The position numbers and the translations under genes are program-made. The notes beneath the pieces are model-generated. The model saw only the letters and a program-made list of their open reading frames with translations. It was not told the DNA's origin and ran no database searches. This document shows positions 1-6,487 of a stretch of DNA of 6,487 nt, in pieces. The DNA is from Bifidobacterium breve (GTDB lineage: Bacteria; Actinomycetota; Actinomycetes; S36-B12; UBA5976), in assembly GCA_945861165.1 (NCBI GenBank), contig CAMATO010000061.1:1-6487 (forward strand). The letters run 5' to 3'. Position 1 is the first letter of the stretch; each line of letters starts with the position of its first letter.

Positions 1-752
1 TGGTTGGGGCAAGACATCCTTTAACAACAATTGCTGAACATATTGCAGACGTATTCATCGCTATGGGTTATGAAATTGCGGAAGGACCTGAAGCTGAGGC
101 TGAGTGGTTTAATTTCGACTCCTTAAATATTTCCGAAGACCATCCATCGAGAAGTTCGTCTGACACTTTTTATGTTGAATCACTTGACTCAGGAGTTGTA
201 ATGAGAACTCAAACCTCACCTGTCCAAATGAGAGCAATGCTGGAACGAAAGCCTCCAATTTATGTAATCGCGCCAGGCAAAGTTTTTCGTACAGATGAAT
301 TAGATGCCACGCATACACCTGTTTTTCATCAGGTTGAAGGTTTAGCGGTTGATAAGAATTTAACTATGGCGGACCTAAAGGGCACACTTGATCATTTGGC
401 GAAAACAATGTTTGGGGAAGAAATTGAAACAAGATTTAGACCTTCATATTTTCCATTTACCGAGCCGAGTGCAGAACTAGATCTAAAGTGTTTTGTTTGT
501 AAAGGTGTGAATAAAAAGAAAGACTTTGATTGTAAAACTTGTCGGAATGAAGGTTGGATTGAATGGGGTGGGTGCGGCATGGTTAATCCAAATGTTTTGG
601 AAACAGCTGGAATTGATTCAACTAGATATTCTGGCTTCGCCTTTGGAATGGGACTAGAAAGAACCTTAATGTTTAGATACGGAATAACTGATATGCACGA
701 TCTTGTTGAGGCCGACACTCGATTCACTTCAAATTTTGGTTTAGGGATTTAA
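1..752 (+). CDS. pheS: Phenylalanine--tRNA ligase alpha subunit, 5'-truncated
   Basis: Catalytic class II subunit of phenylalanyl-tRNA synthetase, which activates phenylalanine with ATP and transfers it to tRNA-Phe as part of a cytoplasmic (alpha-beta)2 tetramer. The frame is open from the window edge: the first whole codon is at 3, and the upstream residues (GARHPLTTIAEHIADVF) are conserved in the family, so the ATG at 63 is internal. About 249 residues are present; the family has about 340-350, so the N-terminal coiled coil and the start of the core lie outside. Visible landmarks are the GPEAEAEWFNFDSLN segment (from about 84), class II motif 2 with FRTDELDATHTPVFHQ (about 285-332), and motif 3 with GFAFGMGLER (about 633-662). 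A C-x2-C-x10-C-x2-C cluster (codons at 489, 498, 531, 540) precedes GWIEWGGCGMV; I recall similar cysteines in actinobacterial PheS, where they could bind zinc. The stop TAA abuts the pheT start. Identification is secure. Confidence 0.97.
   Translation, partial: VGARHPLTTIAEHIADVFIAMGYEIAEGPEAEAEWFNFDSLNISEDHPSRSSSDTFYVESLDSGVVMRTQTSPVQMRAMLERKPPIYVIAPGKVFRTDELDATHTPVFHQVEGLAVDKNLTMADLKGTLDHLAKTMFGEEIETRFRPSYFPFTEPSAELDLKCFVCKGVNKKKDFDCKTCRNEGWIEWGGCGMVNPNVLETAGIDSTRYSGFAFGMGLERTLMFRYGITDMHDLVEADTRFTSNFGLGI
743..747 (+). promoter_or_regulatory. Probable ribosome binding site of pheT
   Basis: AGGGA lies inside the last codons of pheS, five bases before the GTG at 753. It is the only clear Shine-Dalgarno-like sequence at a gene start in this window. 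It supports GTG as the pheT start and suggests that pheT is translated from the pheS message by coupling or reinitiation. Confidence 0.5.
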
Positions 753-3209
753 GTGAAATTATCTATCAATTGGCTCAATGAATACGTTAAATTTCCAAAA
801 ACAATAAAAACAGAAGTTATTGTCGAGCACCTTGTCAAACTTGGTTACGAAGTTGAGGCAGTAGAAATTTTTGGCAATGTGCAAGGACCATTAGTTGTGG
901 GTAAGGTTGAAAAAATTGAAATATTGAATGACTTTAAGAAACCAATTAGGTATTGCACAGTAAACGTTGGAAACAAAACCCAAGAGATAATATGTGGAGC
1001 GAGCAATTTTAAAGAGGGCAACTCTGTTGTAGTTGCTCTACCAGGGGCGATACTTCCTGGTGATTTCAAAATTTCTGAACGAGAAACATACGGAAAAGTT
1101 TCACAAGGAATGATCTGTTCTGCTAAGGAACTTGGATTTAGTGATAATCATGATGGCATCATGGTGTTGGCCAATGATTTGAAAGTTGGTTCAGACGCCA
1201 AAGGTCTACTTGGTTTGGGTGAAACAGTTCTCGATATCTCAATATTGCCTGACCGTGGTTATGCCATGAGTGTTAGAGGAATTGGTAGAGAACTGGCGTT
1301 ATCAATGAATGTTAAGTTTGTAGACCCAATATTACAAAAAGTTCCAAAAGTTAAGAAATCGCTTAAATTGAAAACCAGTATTAATACAAAAGACGCATCA
1401 AAGATAGCTTTGGTCACTTTAAGTGATTATAAAACTGATTCAACTTCACCCATTTTTATGCAGAAAAGGCTAGCCCAATCAGGTATTCGTACTATTTCAC
1501 TACCAGTTGATGTCACGAATTATCTAATGCTGGAAATTGGTCAACCTTTGCATGCTTTCGATGCCGATAAAATTAGTGGTGGGATTCAAATAAGAAACGC
1601 CAAACAAGGTGAGATTTTGGAAACATTAGATCACGTAAAAAGAAAACTAGATTCGAGAACTTTGGTTATCGCCGATAGTAAAAAAGCCCTGTCCATCGCA
1701 GGTGTGATGGGTGGGTTGGAAAGTGAAATAACTGCCACAAGTAAAAATCTGATAATCGAATCAGCCGTGTTCGACAAAGCCTCGATCAGTAGAACATCTC
1801 GTAGCCTTAAATTGCCAAGTGAGGCTAGTAAAAGATTTGAACGTGGAACAGACCCAGAAGTAAATGATTACGCAGCAATTTTGGCTGCATATTATTTGGT
1901 TAAATACGGTAAAGGAAAGATCACTGGTATATCGATTGCGAAAAATACTCTTAAACCCATCACTATCAATTTCAATCCCAACGAAGTAAAGCGACTAATT
2001 GGGGTAGATATTGATAAGGCAACAATTCAAAAGATCTTAAAATCATTAAATATAGAATTCACTAAAACTGGTGACAAATGGAAACTGAGAGCACCTTCAT
2101 GGAGACACGATCTTCATCATCAAGCAGATATCGTTGAAGAGATAGTGCGTATATGGGGTTATCATAAAATTCCAAGTAGGTTACCGACCACTCACCTTGG
2201 ATCAGGGTTATCCAAAGCTCAAAAAACTAAAAGAGCGCTTTCAATAAAGATGGCAAGTTTAGGTGCAAATGAAGTATTAAACTACCCATTTGTTTCCATT
2301 GATCAGATTTCCCAACTTGGAATATCTAGCAAAGATAAAAGAGCTAATCTCGTTCGCCTAGCAAATCCTCTATCTGAGGACACACCTTATTTGCGAACCA
2401 CCTTGCTGCCAGGTTTGATAGTTGCTGTCCTTAGAAATATTTCTCGTGGGACTGACAATGTGGCGGTCTTCGAACAGGGGAGTGTCTATTATCCATCAAA
2501 TAAAAAAGTAAATAACAGCAAACCGAAATTAATGAAAAGACCAACTAATAATGAAATTTCAAATCTAAACAATTTGATTCCTGTGCAGCCCAAAATGTTG
2601 GCAGGTGTATTTATGGGGGAAAAGAATCAATCTGGTTGGTGGCCAAATAGTCAAAAATATAGTTGGCATGATCCAGTTGAGATGGTTGTAAAATTATGCA
2701 CTGAATTTGGTATTGAAGTTTTACTCACAAACGTTAAATATGCCCCGTTTCATCCCGGGCGATGTGCTGAAATCTCGATTAATAAGAAAATTATTGGCTA
2801 CGCAGGAGAGTTTCATCCCGGAGTAGTTGAGAAAAATGGATTAAGTGGAAAAGTTTATGGTTTTGAAATATGCATAGACGACATAATCGAAAACGCCATC
2901 GATCAAATGGCACCAAACTTCTCCGCCATGCCAGTAGTAAAAGAAGACTTAGCTTTCGTTGTTGAAAAGGATGCCATGGCACTTGATTTGATAACCACCA
3001 TTCAAAGGACTGCAGGTTCACTTTTGGAGAGTGTGCGACTTTTTGATGTTTATGAAGGGAGCAGCATTGGTCAAAACAAAAAATCTATGGCGTTTAATTT
3101 AAGGTTCAGGGCAACAGATCGAACTCTCACTAGTGATGAAGTCAGCAAGATCCGACTCCAAATCGTGGAAGAAGTAGCCAAGGAACACTCAGGCTCCCTC
3201 AGAGCATAG
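753..3209 (+). CDS. pheT: Phenylalanine--tRNA ligase beta subunit
   Basis: Beta chain of phenylalanyl-tRNA synthetase; it binds tRNA-Phe, hydrolyses mischarged Tyr-tRNA-Phe, and completes the tetramer with PheS. The 818-residue length is normal for the bacterial long form. Domains in order: B1 start (MKLSINWLNEYV) with an EMAP/Trbp-like OB fold at about 40-150 (GMICSAKELG at 119-128); ILPDRGYAMSVRGIGREL at 164-181; the B3/B4 editing region at about 210-380, with VDVTNYLMLEIGQPLHAFD at 252-270, AGVMGG at 316-321 and RFERGTDP at 361-368; B5 at about 402-475, with PSWRHDLHHQADIVEEI, where D453, D459, E462 and E463 match the conserved acidic set; a core-like region with HPGRCAEI at 667-674; and a C-terminal FDX-ACB anticodon-binding domain at about 725-818. 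The linker RPTNNEISNLNNLIPVQPK (596-614) resembles the actinobacterial RPS/DxELxxLxxxLPxQP segment. The GTG start follows the pheS TAA with no gap. No truncation or lost domain is visible. No terminator follows, so transcripts may run on into argC. Confidence 0.97.
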   Translation: MKLSINWLNEYVKFPKTIKTEVIVEHLVKLGYEVEAVEIFGNVQGPLVVGKVEKIEILNDFKKPIRYCTVNVGNKTQEIICGASNFKEGNSVVVALPGAILPGDFKISERETYGKVSQGMICSAKELGFSDNHDGIMVLANDLKVGSDAKGLLGLGETVLDISILPDRGYAMSVRGIGRELALSMNVKFVDPILQKVPKVKKSLKLKTSINTKDASKIALVTLSDYKTDSTSPIFMQKRLAQSGIRTISLPVDVTNYLMLEIGQPLHAFDADKISGGIQIRNAKQGEILETLDHVKRKLDSRTLVIADSKKALSIAGVMGGLESEITATSKNLIIESAVFDKASISRTSRSLKLPSEASKRFERGTDPEVNDYAAILAAYYLVKYGKGKITGISIAKNTLKPITINFNPNEVKRLIGVDIDKATIQKILKSLNIEFTKTGDKWKLRAPSWRHDLHHQADIVEEIVRIWGYHKIPSRLPTTHLGSGLSKAQKTKRALSIKMASLGANEVLNYPFVSIDQISQLGISSKDKRANLVRLANPLSEDTPYLRTTLLPGLIVAVLRNISRGTDNVAVFEQGSVYYPSNKKVNNSKPKLMKRPTNNEISNLNNLIPVQPKMLAGVFMGEKNQSGWWPNSQKYSWHDPVEMVVKLCTEFGIEVLLTNVKYAPFHPGRCAEISINKKIIGYAGEFHPGVVEKNGLSGKVYGFEICIDDIIENAIDQMAPNFSAMPVVKEDLAFVVEKDAMALDLITTIQRTAGSLLESVRLFDVYEGSSIGQNKKSMAFNLRFRATDRTLTSDEVSKIRLQIVEEVAKEHSGSLRA

Positions 3210-3210
3210 C

Positions 3211-3232
3211 ATTATGCGCATATGCGTATAAT
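3211..3232 (+). promoter_or_regulatory. Putative ArgR operator (ARG box) upstream of argC
   Basis: This 22-bp inverted repeat is centred between 3221 and 3222, with ten of eleven base pairs complementary; the only mismatched pair is 3216/3227. The inner ten bases CGCATATGCG are a perfect palindrome. The 18-bp core TATGCGCATATGCGTATA (3213-3230) fits the outline of the E. coli ARG box, WNTGAATWWWWATTCANW: TG at the left, a central ATAT, and A-N-W at the right, but with GC-rich inner half-site bases. A site just before the first arg gene is where ArgR binds in related operons. The regulator is an inference from position and symmetry, because argR is not in the window. A further GCATA half-site lies at 3204-3208, within the last codons of pheT. 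Confidence 0.6.
3227..3232 (+). promoter_or_regulatory. Putative -10 element of the argC promoter
   Basis: TATAAT is a perfect match to the -10 consensus and ends six bases before the A of the argC ATG. Transcription starting about seven bases downstream would begin on or next to that A, giving a leaderless mRNA. No convincing -35 element lies 16-18 bases upstream (GCATAG is at 3204-3209 for a 17-bp spacer). The element sits within the right arm of the palindrome, so a bound repressor would cover it. In such AT-rich DNA a chance TATAAT is possible, but its spacing and the lack of a Shine-Dalgarno sequence both favour a real promoter. Confidence 0.55.
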
Positions 3233-3238
3233 TGTCTA

Positions 3239-4252
3239 ATGGACGTAGTGGTCGTAGGGGCATCTGGTTACGCCGGAGGTGAATTACTCCGTCTAATTCA
3301 TGCTCACCCCAAATTGAAATTAAAATCAGCTGTTGCTCATTCCAAAGCAAATAGCGCAATCACTTTGGAACACCCATTTCTACTTGGTAAATACGATCAA
3401 GATTTTCAAGAGTTTGATGCCGCAAAAATTGCCGAAACCGATTTCGCCTTTCTGGCTTTGCCTCATGGTGAGTCAGCTGGGTTAGTGGCGCAACTTAATC
3501 CAAATACAAAAATAGTAGATCTAGGTGCGGATTTTAGATTAGAAGATTCAAAACAATGGACCAAATATTATGGGGGAGAGTTCGCAGGAACTTGGACCTA
3601 CGGGTTACCAGAAATCGAAAACAACGTCGAAGTTATTTCCAAATCTAAACGAGTTGCTAACCCTGGTTGCTATGCCACTGCTATATCTCTTGCCTTTGCT
3701 CCTTTAATAAAACATAGCTTGATCGATTTGAAATATATGACTGTTGTCGCTGCCAGTGGCACAACAGGCGCAGGTAAGAAACCCGTTCAATCTTTAAGTG
3801 CTAGTGAAGTAATCGGTTCACTTGTTAACTACAAAATGAATGGCACACACCAACATATCCCCGAGATAGAACAAAGTTTAAGTTCAATTTCGGAGCAGGC
3901 AATCAAATTATCGTTTAACCCTATTTTGGCTCCAATGCCAAGAGGAATTTTAGCAAATTGTATTTCTGTTCTCAAAACGAAGAATTCAATAAAAGATATC
4001 TCAGAAATGTTCCATGATTACTATAAAGATTCAGCATTCGTAAAAATTGTTCAGGATCAAAATCCACAGACGAGTGCTGTGCTTAACACTAATAGTTGTT
4101 TATTGCAAATAACAATAGACGAAGATACGAATCAGATAACAGTCATTAGTGTGATTGATAACTTAATCAAAGGTGCAAGTGGTCAAGCTATACAAAATAT
4201 GAATTTGATGTGTGGATTCGATCAAACTCTTGGTTTGGTTGATGCCTTATGA
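3239..4252 (+). CDS. argC: N-acetyl-gamma-glutamyl-phosphate reductase
   Basis: Third step of ornithine synthesis: NADPH-dependent reduction of N-acetylglutamyl phosphate to N-acetylglutamate semialdehyde, in the cytoplasm. At 337 residues it is normal for the type 1 family. The N-terminal Rossmann fold opens with VVVGASGYAGGELLRLIHAHP (dinucleotide-binding G7-x2-G10-x2-G13 pattern). LALPHGES (73-79) and DLGADFRL (94-101) are standard. The catalytic cysteine is C144 in VANPGCYATA, and the conserved histidine motif is THQHIPEIEQ (203-212), with H206 the likely active-site residue. The C-terminal NLIKGASGQAIQNMNLM (308-324) is also typical. The ATG at 3239 places the glycine loop at residue 7, as the family requires, and no purine-rich ribosome binding site precedes it, in line with leaderless initiation. 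The last bases overlap argJ as ATGA. Residue conservation leaves little doubt about the function. Confidence 0.97.
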   Translation: MDVVVVGASGYAGGELLRLIHAHPKLKLKSAVAHSKANSAITLEHPFLLGKYDQDFQEFDAAKIAETDFAFLALPHGESAGLVAQLNPNTKIVDLGADFRLEDSKQWTKYYGGEFAGTWTYGLPEIENNVEVISKSKRVANPGCYATAISLAFAPLIKHSLIDLKYMTVVAASGTTGAGKKPVQSLSASEVIGSLVNYKMNGTHQHIPEIEQSLSSISEQAIKLSFNPILAPMPRGILANCISVLKTKNSIKDISEMFHDYYKDSAFVKIVQDQNPQTSAVLNTNSCLLQITIDEDTNQITVISVIDNLIKGASGQAIQNMNLMCGFDQTLGLVDAL

Positions 4253-5400
4253 GTACAACATCTGCCAAAGGATTTCATGCCAGCGGGGTTGCAGCCGGAT
4301 TAAAATCAAATGGCGGTAAAGATGTGGCATTAATCGTTAATCTAGGACCAAATTATGATGCTGCGGCTGTATTTACCTCTAACAAAGTTAAAGCAGCACC
4401 TGTTATCTGGACCCAAGAAGTTATCAAAAATAAAAAATTGAAATCAGTGATTCTCAATAGTGGGGGAGCTAATGCCTGCACTGGGCCTGGCGGATTTGAA
4501 GACAGTCATCAAAGCGCAGAACACGTAGCAAAAATATTTTCAGTTGGTCCAATAGAAATCGCAGTGTGCTCAACAGGTCTAATCGGAAACAGATTGGATA
4601 TGCCAAAACTTCTCGCAGGCATAGATCAAGCGCATATGAAATTGAATCCAGACGGTGGCATAGATGCTGCACAAGCAATCATGACAACAGATTCTCATCA
4701 CAAGGTAAGTGAAATAAGTGGTGATGGTTGGATTATTGGAGCCATGATCAAAGGTGCAGGAATGTTGGCTCCTGACATGGCAACAATGCTGTGTGTCATA
4801 ACCACAGACGCAGATATTTCACATTTAGATCATCAGAGAATTCTGCAAGACGTAACTGAAATAACCCTTAATAGAGTCGATTCTGATGGTTGTACATCCA
4901 CCAACGACACAGTTATTCTGATGTCATCTGGTGCAAGTGCGATAAAACCAAGTGAAAATGAATTTAGTTCCTTATTAAAAATTCTAATGTCTGATCTAAG
5001 TTTACAATTGATAAATGACGCAGAGGGCGCAACTAAAGTAATAACCATAGAGGTTATTAACGCCAAATCAGAAGCTGACGCGGTAAAAGCTGCAAGAGCA
5101 ATCGCTCGAAACAATCTTCTGAAATGCGCCATGTTTGGTCAAGATCCCAATTGGGGTAGAATTCTGGCCGCAGTAGGAACAGCGGATGCATATTTGGAAT
5201 CTGATCTGATCGATGTTTATCTAAACAGTATTCAAGTTTGTAGCAAGGGAGCTGCCCTAACTGATCAGAAAAATGTTGCACTAAAAGACAGAGATGTAAG
5301 CATAAAAATTGATCTCAATGTTGGTACAAATTCTGCAACGATTTACACAAATGATTTGTCCACACAATACGTTCATGAAAATTCTGCGTACTCAACATGA
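4249..5400 (+). CDS. argJ: Glutamate N-acetyltransferase / ornithine acetyltransferase
   Basis: Transfers the acetyl group of N-acetylornithine to glutamate, releasing ornithine and regenerating N-acetylglutamate (cyclic pathway). Some members also use acetyl-CoA; which type this is cannot be settled by eye. The 383-residue chain is full length. Family motifs are KGFHASGVAAGLK (7-19), VFTSNKVKAAPV (41-52), LNSGGANACTG (69-79) and CSTGLIGNRLDM (107-118). The self-cleavage site is KGAGMLAPDMATML (168-181), where the proenzyme splits between A178 and T179 and T179 becomes the N-terminal nucleophile of the beta chain. Further motifs are DSDGCTSTNDTV (211-222), GQDPNWGRILAAVG (297-310) and the C-terminal DLSTQYVHENSAYST. 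The ATG overlaps the argC stop by four bases and no clear ribosome binding site is seen, so translation is probably coupled to argC. The N-terminus is a few residues shorter than many homologues before KGF, which looks harmless. Confidence 0.96.
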   Translation: MSTTSAKGFHASGVAAGLKSNGGKDVALIVNLGPNYDAAAVFTSNKVKAAPVIWTQEVIKNKKLKSVILNSGGANACTGPGGFEDSHQSAEHVAKIFSVGPIEIAVCSTGLIGNRLDMPKLLAGIDQAHMKLNPDGGIDAAQAIMTTDSHHKVSEISGDGWIIGAMIKGAGMLAPDMATMLCVITTDADISHLDHQRILQDVTEITLNRVDSDGCTSTNDTVILMSSGASAIKPSENEFSSLLKILMSDLSLQLINDAEGATKVITIEVINAKSEADAVKAARAIARNNLLKCAMFGQDPNWGRILAAVGTADAYLESDLIDVYLNSIQVCSKGAALTDQKNVALKDRDVSIKIDLNVGTNSATIYTNDLSTQYVHENSAYST

Positions 5401-6302
5401 TAAAAAAACAGGAAATAAGACAAGAGGATGCTCTTAAAAAAGCGGCTGTATTGGCTGAAGCTTTGCCTTGGTTATTGAAGTTTCAAGAAGCAATCGTGGT
5501 GATCAAGTTCGGCGGAAATGCAATGACTAATTCAGAACTTTCAAAACAATTTGCCGAAGATGTGTTATTTCTCAAACTGGCTGGTCTTAAACCAATCGTG
5601 GTTCATGGTGGTGGACCGCAAATATCAAAGAGACTCGAAGCTGCTGGAATTGCCTCCGAATTCAAGTCAGGTTATCGAATCACCAGCGAAGAAAGTATGA
5701 AAATAGTAAAAGATGTGTTAGTCAACGAGATACAGAAAGAGTTAGTCACAAATATAAATAGTTTGTCAAAAATTGCTGTGGGAATGAGCGGTGATGCTGA
5801 TTCACTACTAGAAGTTGAAAAGCTTTATTTATGGGAAGCAGACGATAAAATTGATATTGGACTGGTTGGTTATGTAACAAAGGTAGATGTGACACAAATA
5901 ATTGATGTTATCGAATCCGGTCAAATACCTGTCATCTCGACAACAGGTATTGGTCAAGATAAAGAAATATATAACGTCAACGCTGATACCGCGGCTTCTG
6001 CAATCGCAAGTGCCATAAAGGCACAAAAGTTAGTTATTCTGACTGATGTTTCAGGGCTGATGGAAAATTATCCGGATGAGAAAACCCTTATTCCCACTAT
6101 TGACATAACCAAACTCAAAGAATTATTGCCCACATTAGATGAAGGAATGAAGCCTAAAATGCAAGCTTGCCTGGAAGCCGTTGAATCAGGGGTTGTCAGA
6201 GCACATGTAATTGATGGGCGTTCCCCACATGCCGTTTTGGTGGAAGTTTTTACAAACTCTGGTACGGGGACCATGGTAATCGAAAGTATGGATCAAGAAT
6301 GA
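5397..6302 (+). CDS. argB: Acetylglutamate kinase, arginine-sensitive type
   Basis: Phosphorylates N-acetylglutamate with ATP, usually the controlled step of the cyclic pathway. It is an amino acid kinase fold protein of 301 residues. Catalytic features are K37 in VVIKFGGNAM, the HGGGPQ loop (70-75), R94 in SGYRIT, YNVNADTAA (192-200) with D197 in the position of the catalytic aspartate, LTDVSGL (215-221), and K254 in EGMKPKM. An extra N-terminal helix (about 1-28, ending AEALPWLLKF) and the C-terminal AHVIDGRSPHAVLVEVFT (269-286) are the two regions that form the hexamer and the arginine site in inhibited enzymes, so feedback inhibition by arginine is predicted. The segment usually written G-[LMI]-[ST]-G-E-D-A is GMSGDAD here (129-135), a mild departure. 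The start overlaps the argJ stop as ATGA and lacks an obvious ribosome binding site. The end overlaps argD in the same way. Confidence 0.96.
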   Translation: MIKKQEIRQEDALKKAAVLAEALPWLLKFQEAIVVIKFGGNAMTNSELSKQFAEDVLFLKLAGLKPIVVHGGGPQISKRLEAAGIASEFKSGYRITSEESMKIVKDVLVNEIQKELVTNINSLSKIAVGMSGDADSLLEVEKLYLWEADDKIDIGLVGYVTKVDVTQIIDVIESGQIPVISTTGIGQDKEIYNVNADTAASAIASAIKAQKLVILTDVSGLMENYPDEKTLIPTIDITKLKELLPTLDEGMKPKMQACLEAVESGVVRAHVIDGRSPHAVLVEVFTNSGTGTMVIESMDQE

Positions 6303-6487
6303 CAGATTTTAATTGGAATAATATTTTTCTCAATAACTATGGAACCCCATCCATTCAATTAGTTGCTGGGGAAGGGGTAATTGTAAAAGATTCTCAAGGA
6401 AATATCTATTTAGATTTTCTTTCGGGAATTGCGGTCAATTCTCTAGGTCATGCTCACCCAGTTGTAACTGAAGCTGTTAATGATCAA
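6299..6487 (+). CDS. argD: Acetylornithine aminotransferase, 3'-truncated
   Basis: Start of a class III PLP-dependent aminotransferase that converts N-acetylglutamate semialdehyde plus glutamate to N-acetylornithine and 2-oxoglutarate. Only 63 codons are in the window and the frame is open at its end; the family is about 390-400 residues, so the PLP lysine and most of the active site are not visible. What can be read is characteristic: LNNYGTPSIQLVAGEGVIVKD in the N-terminal arm (from residue 11), then YLDFLSGIAVNSLGHAHP (37-54), the conserved G-x-A-V-x-x-L-G-H-x-H-P block of ArgD and related enzymes. The ATG overlaps the argB stop by four bases; a weak GGAT lies at 6290-6293. Related class III enzymes such as succinylornithine or GABA aminotransferase share parts of this block, but the position directly after argB makes ArgD by far the best call. 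Confidence 0.92.
   Translation, partial: MTDFNWNNIFLNNYGTPSIQLVAGEGVIVKDSQGNIYLDFLSGIAVNSLGHAHPVVTEAVNDQ

Noticed and set aside
63..65. ATG at 63 as the start of pheS
   Set aside because: The frame is open back to the window edge and the codons before it encode conserved PheS residues (GARHPLTT...), so it is an internal methionine.
392..727. Open frame on the minus strand, 111 codons, opposite pheS
   Set aside because: It lies fully antisense to a conserved coding region, its translation matches no family I recognise, and no ribosome binding site or separate promoter is apparent. The same applies to the other antisense open frames opposite pheT, argJ and argB.
2521..2600. The Asn/Lys-rich stretch in PheT (about residues 583-610) as an insertion
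   Set aside because: It aligns by pattern with the variable linker found in other actinobacterial PheT proteins (RPS/DxELxxLxxxLPxQP), so it is a normal part of this subfamily.
3211..3232. The palindrome as a rho-independent terminator of pheT
   Set aside because: The repeat has no true loop, its stem is AT-rich with one mismatch, and no T-run follows it. It overlaps a -10 element instead.
5402..5408. A run of seven A at codons 2-4 of argB (reading A AAA AAA) as a programmed frameshift site
   Set aside because: A -1 shift would reach a stop within about ten codons and make no meaningful product, no stimulatory structure is evident, and A-runs are expected in DNA this rich in A and T.

Overview
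The window holds six consecutive plus-strand genes with almost no non-coding DNA: the 3' part of pheS, complete pheT, argC, argJ and argB, and the 5' end of argD. The order pheS-pheT-argC-argJ-argB-argD is the arrangement known from many Actinobacteria. Several protein signatures also look actinobacterial: the CxxC...CxxC...GWIEWGGCGMV segment of PheS, the RPTNNEISNLNNLIPVQPK linker of PheT, and the ArgB N-terminal ALPWL helix. Base composition is unusually low for that phylum, roughly 38-42% GC in lines counted by eye, with A/T-rich third codon positions. I infer a streamlined low-GC actinobacterium, such as a freshwater planktonic lineage of the Nanopelagicales type. The exact taxon cannot be fixed from this window.

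Layout: positions 1-752 are the catalytic part of the phenylalanyl-tRNA synthetase alpha chain, and its N-terminus lies upstream of the window. The beta chain (753-3209) begins on a GTG directly after the pheS stop codon. A 29-bp gap (3210-3238) separates pheT from argC. It is the only intergenic sequence and appears to carry the whole arginine control region: an 18-22 bp imperfect palindrome with ARG-box geometry, overlapped by a perfect TATAAT -10 element six bases before the argC ATG. From argC onward each gene overlaps the next by an ATGA, so argC-argJ-argB-argD is very probably one translationally coupled operon.

Function: PheS and PheT form the (alpha-beta)2 enzyme that charges tRNA-Phe. 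ArgJ, ArgB, ArgC and ArgD build ornithine by the cyclic acetyl pathway. ArgJ makes N-acetylglutamate by recycling the acetyl group from N-acetylornithine, ArgB phosphorylates it, ArgC reduces it to the semialdehyde, and ArgD transaminates it to N-acetylornithine. ArgB carries the features of arginine-inhibited kinases, so both feedback inhibition and ArgR-type repression are likely.

I found no mobile element, CRISPR array, RNA gene or novel system. The point most worth a second look is the compact, apparently leaderless argC promoter/operator.
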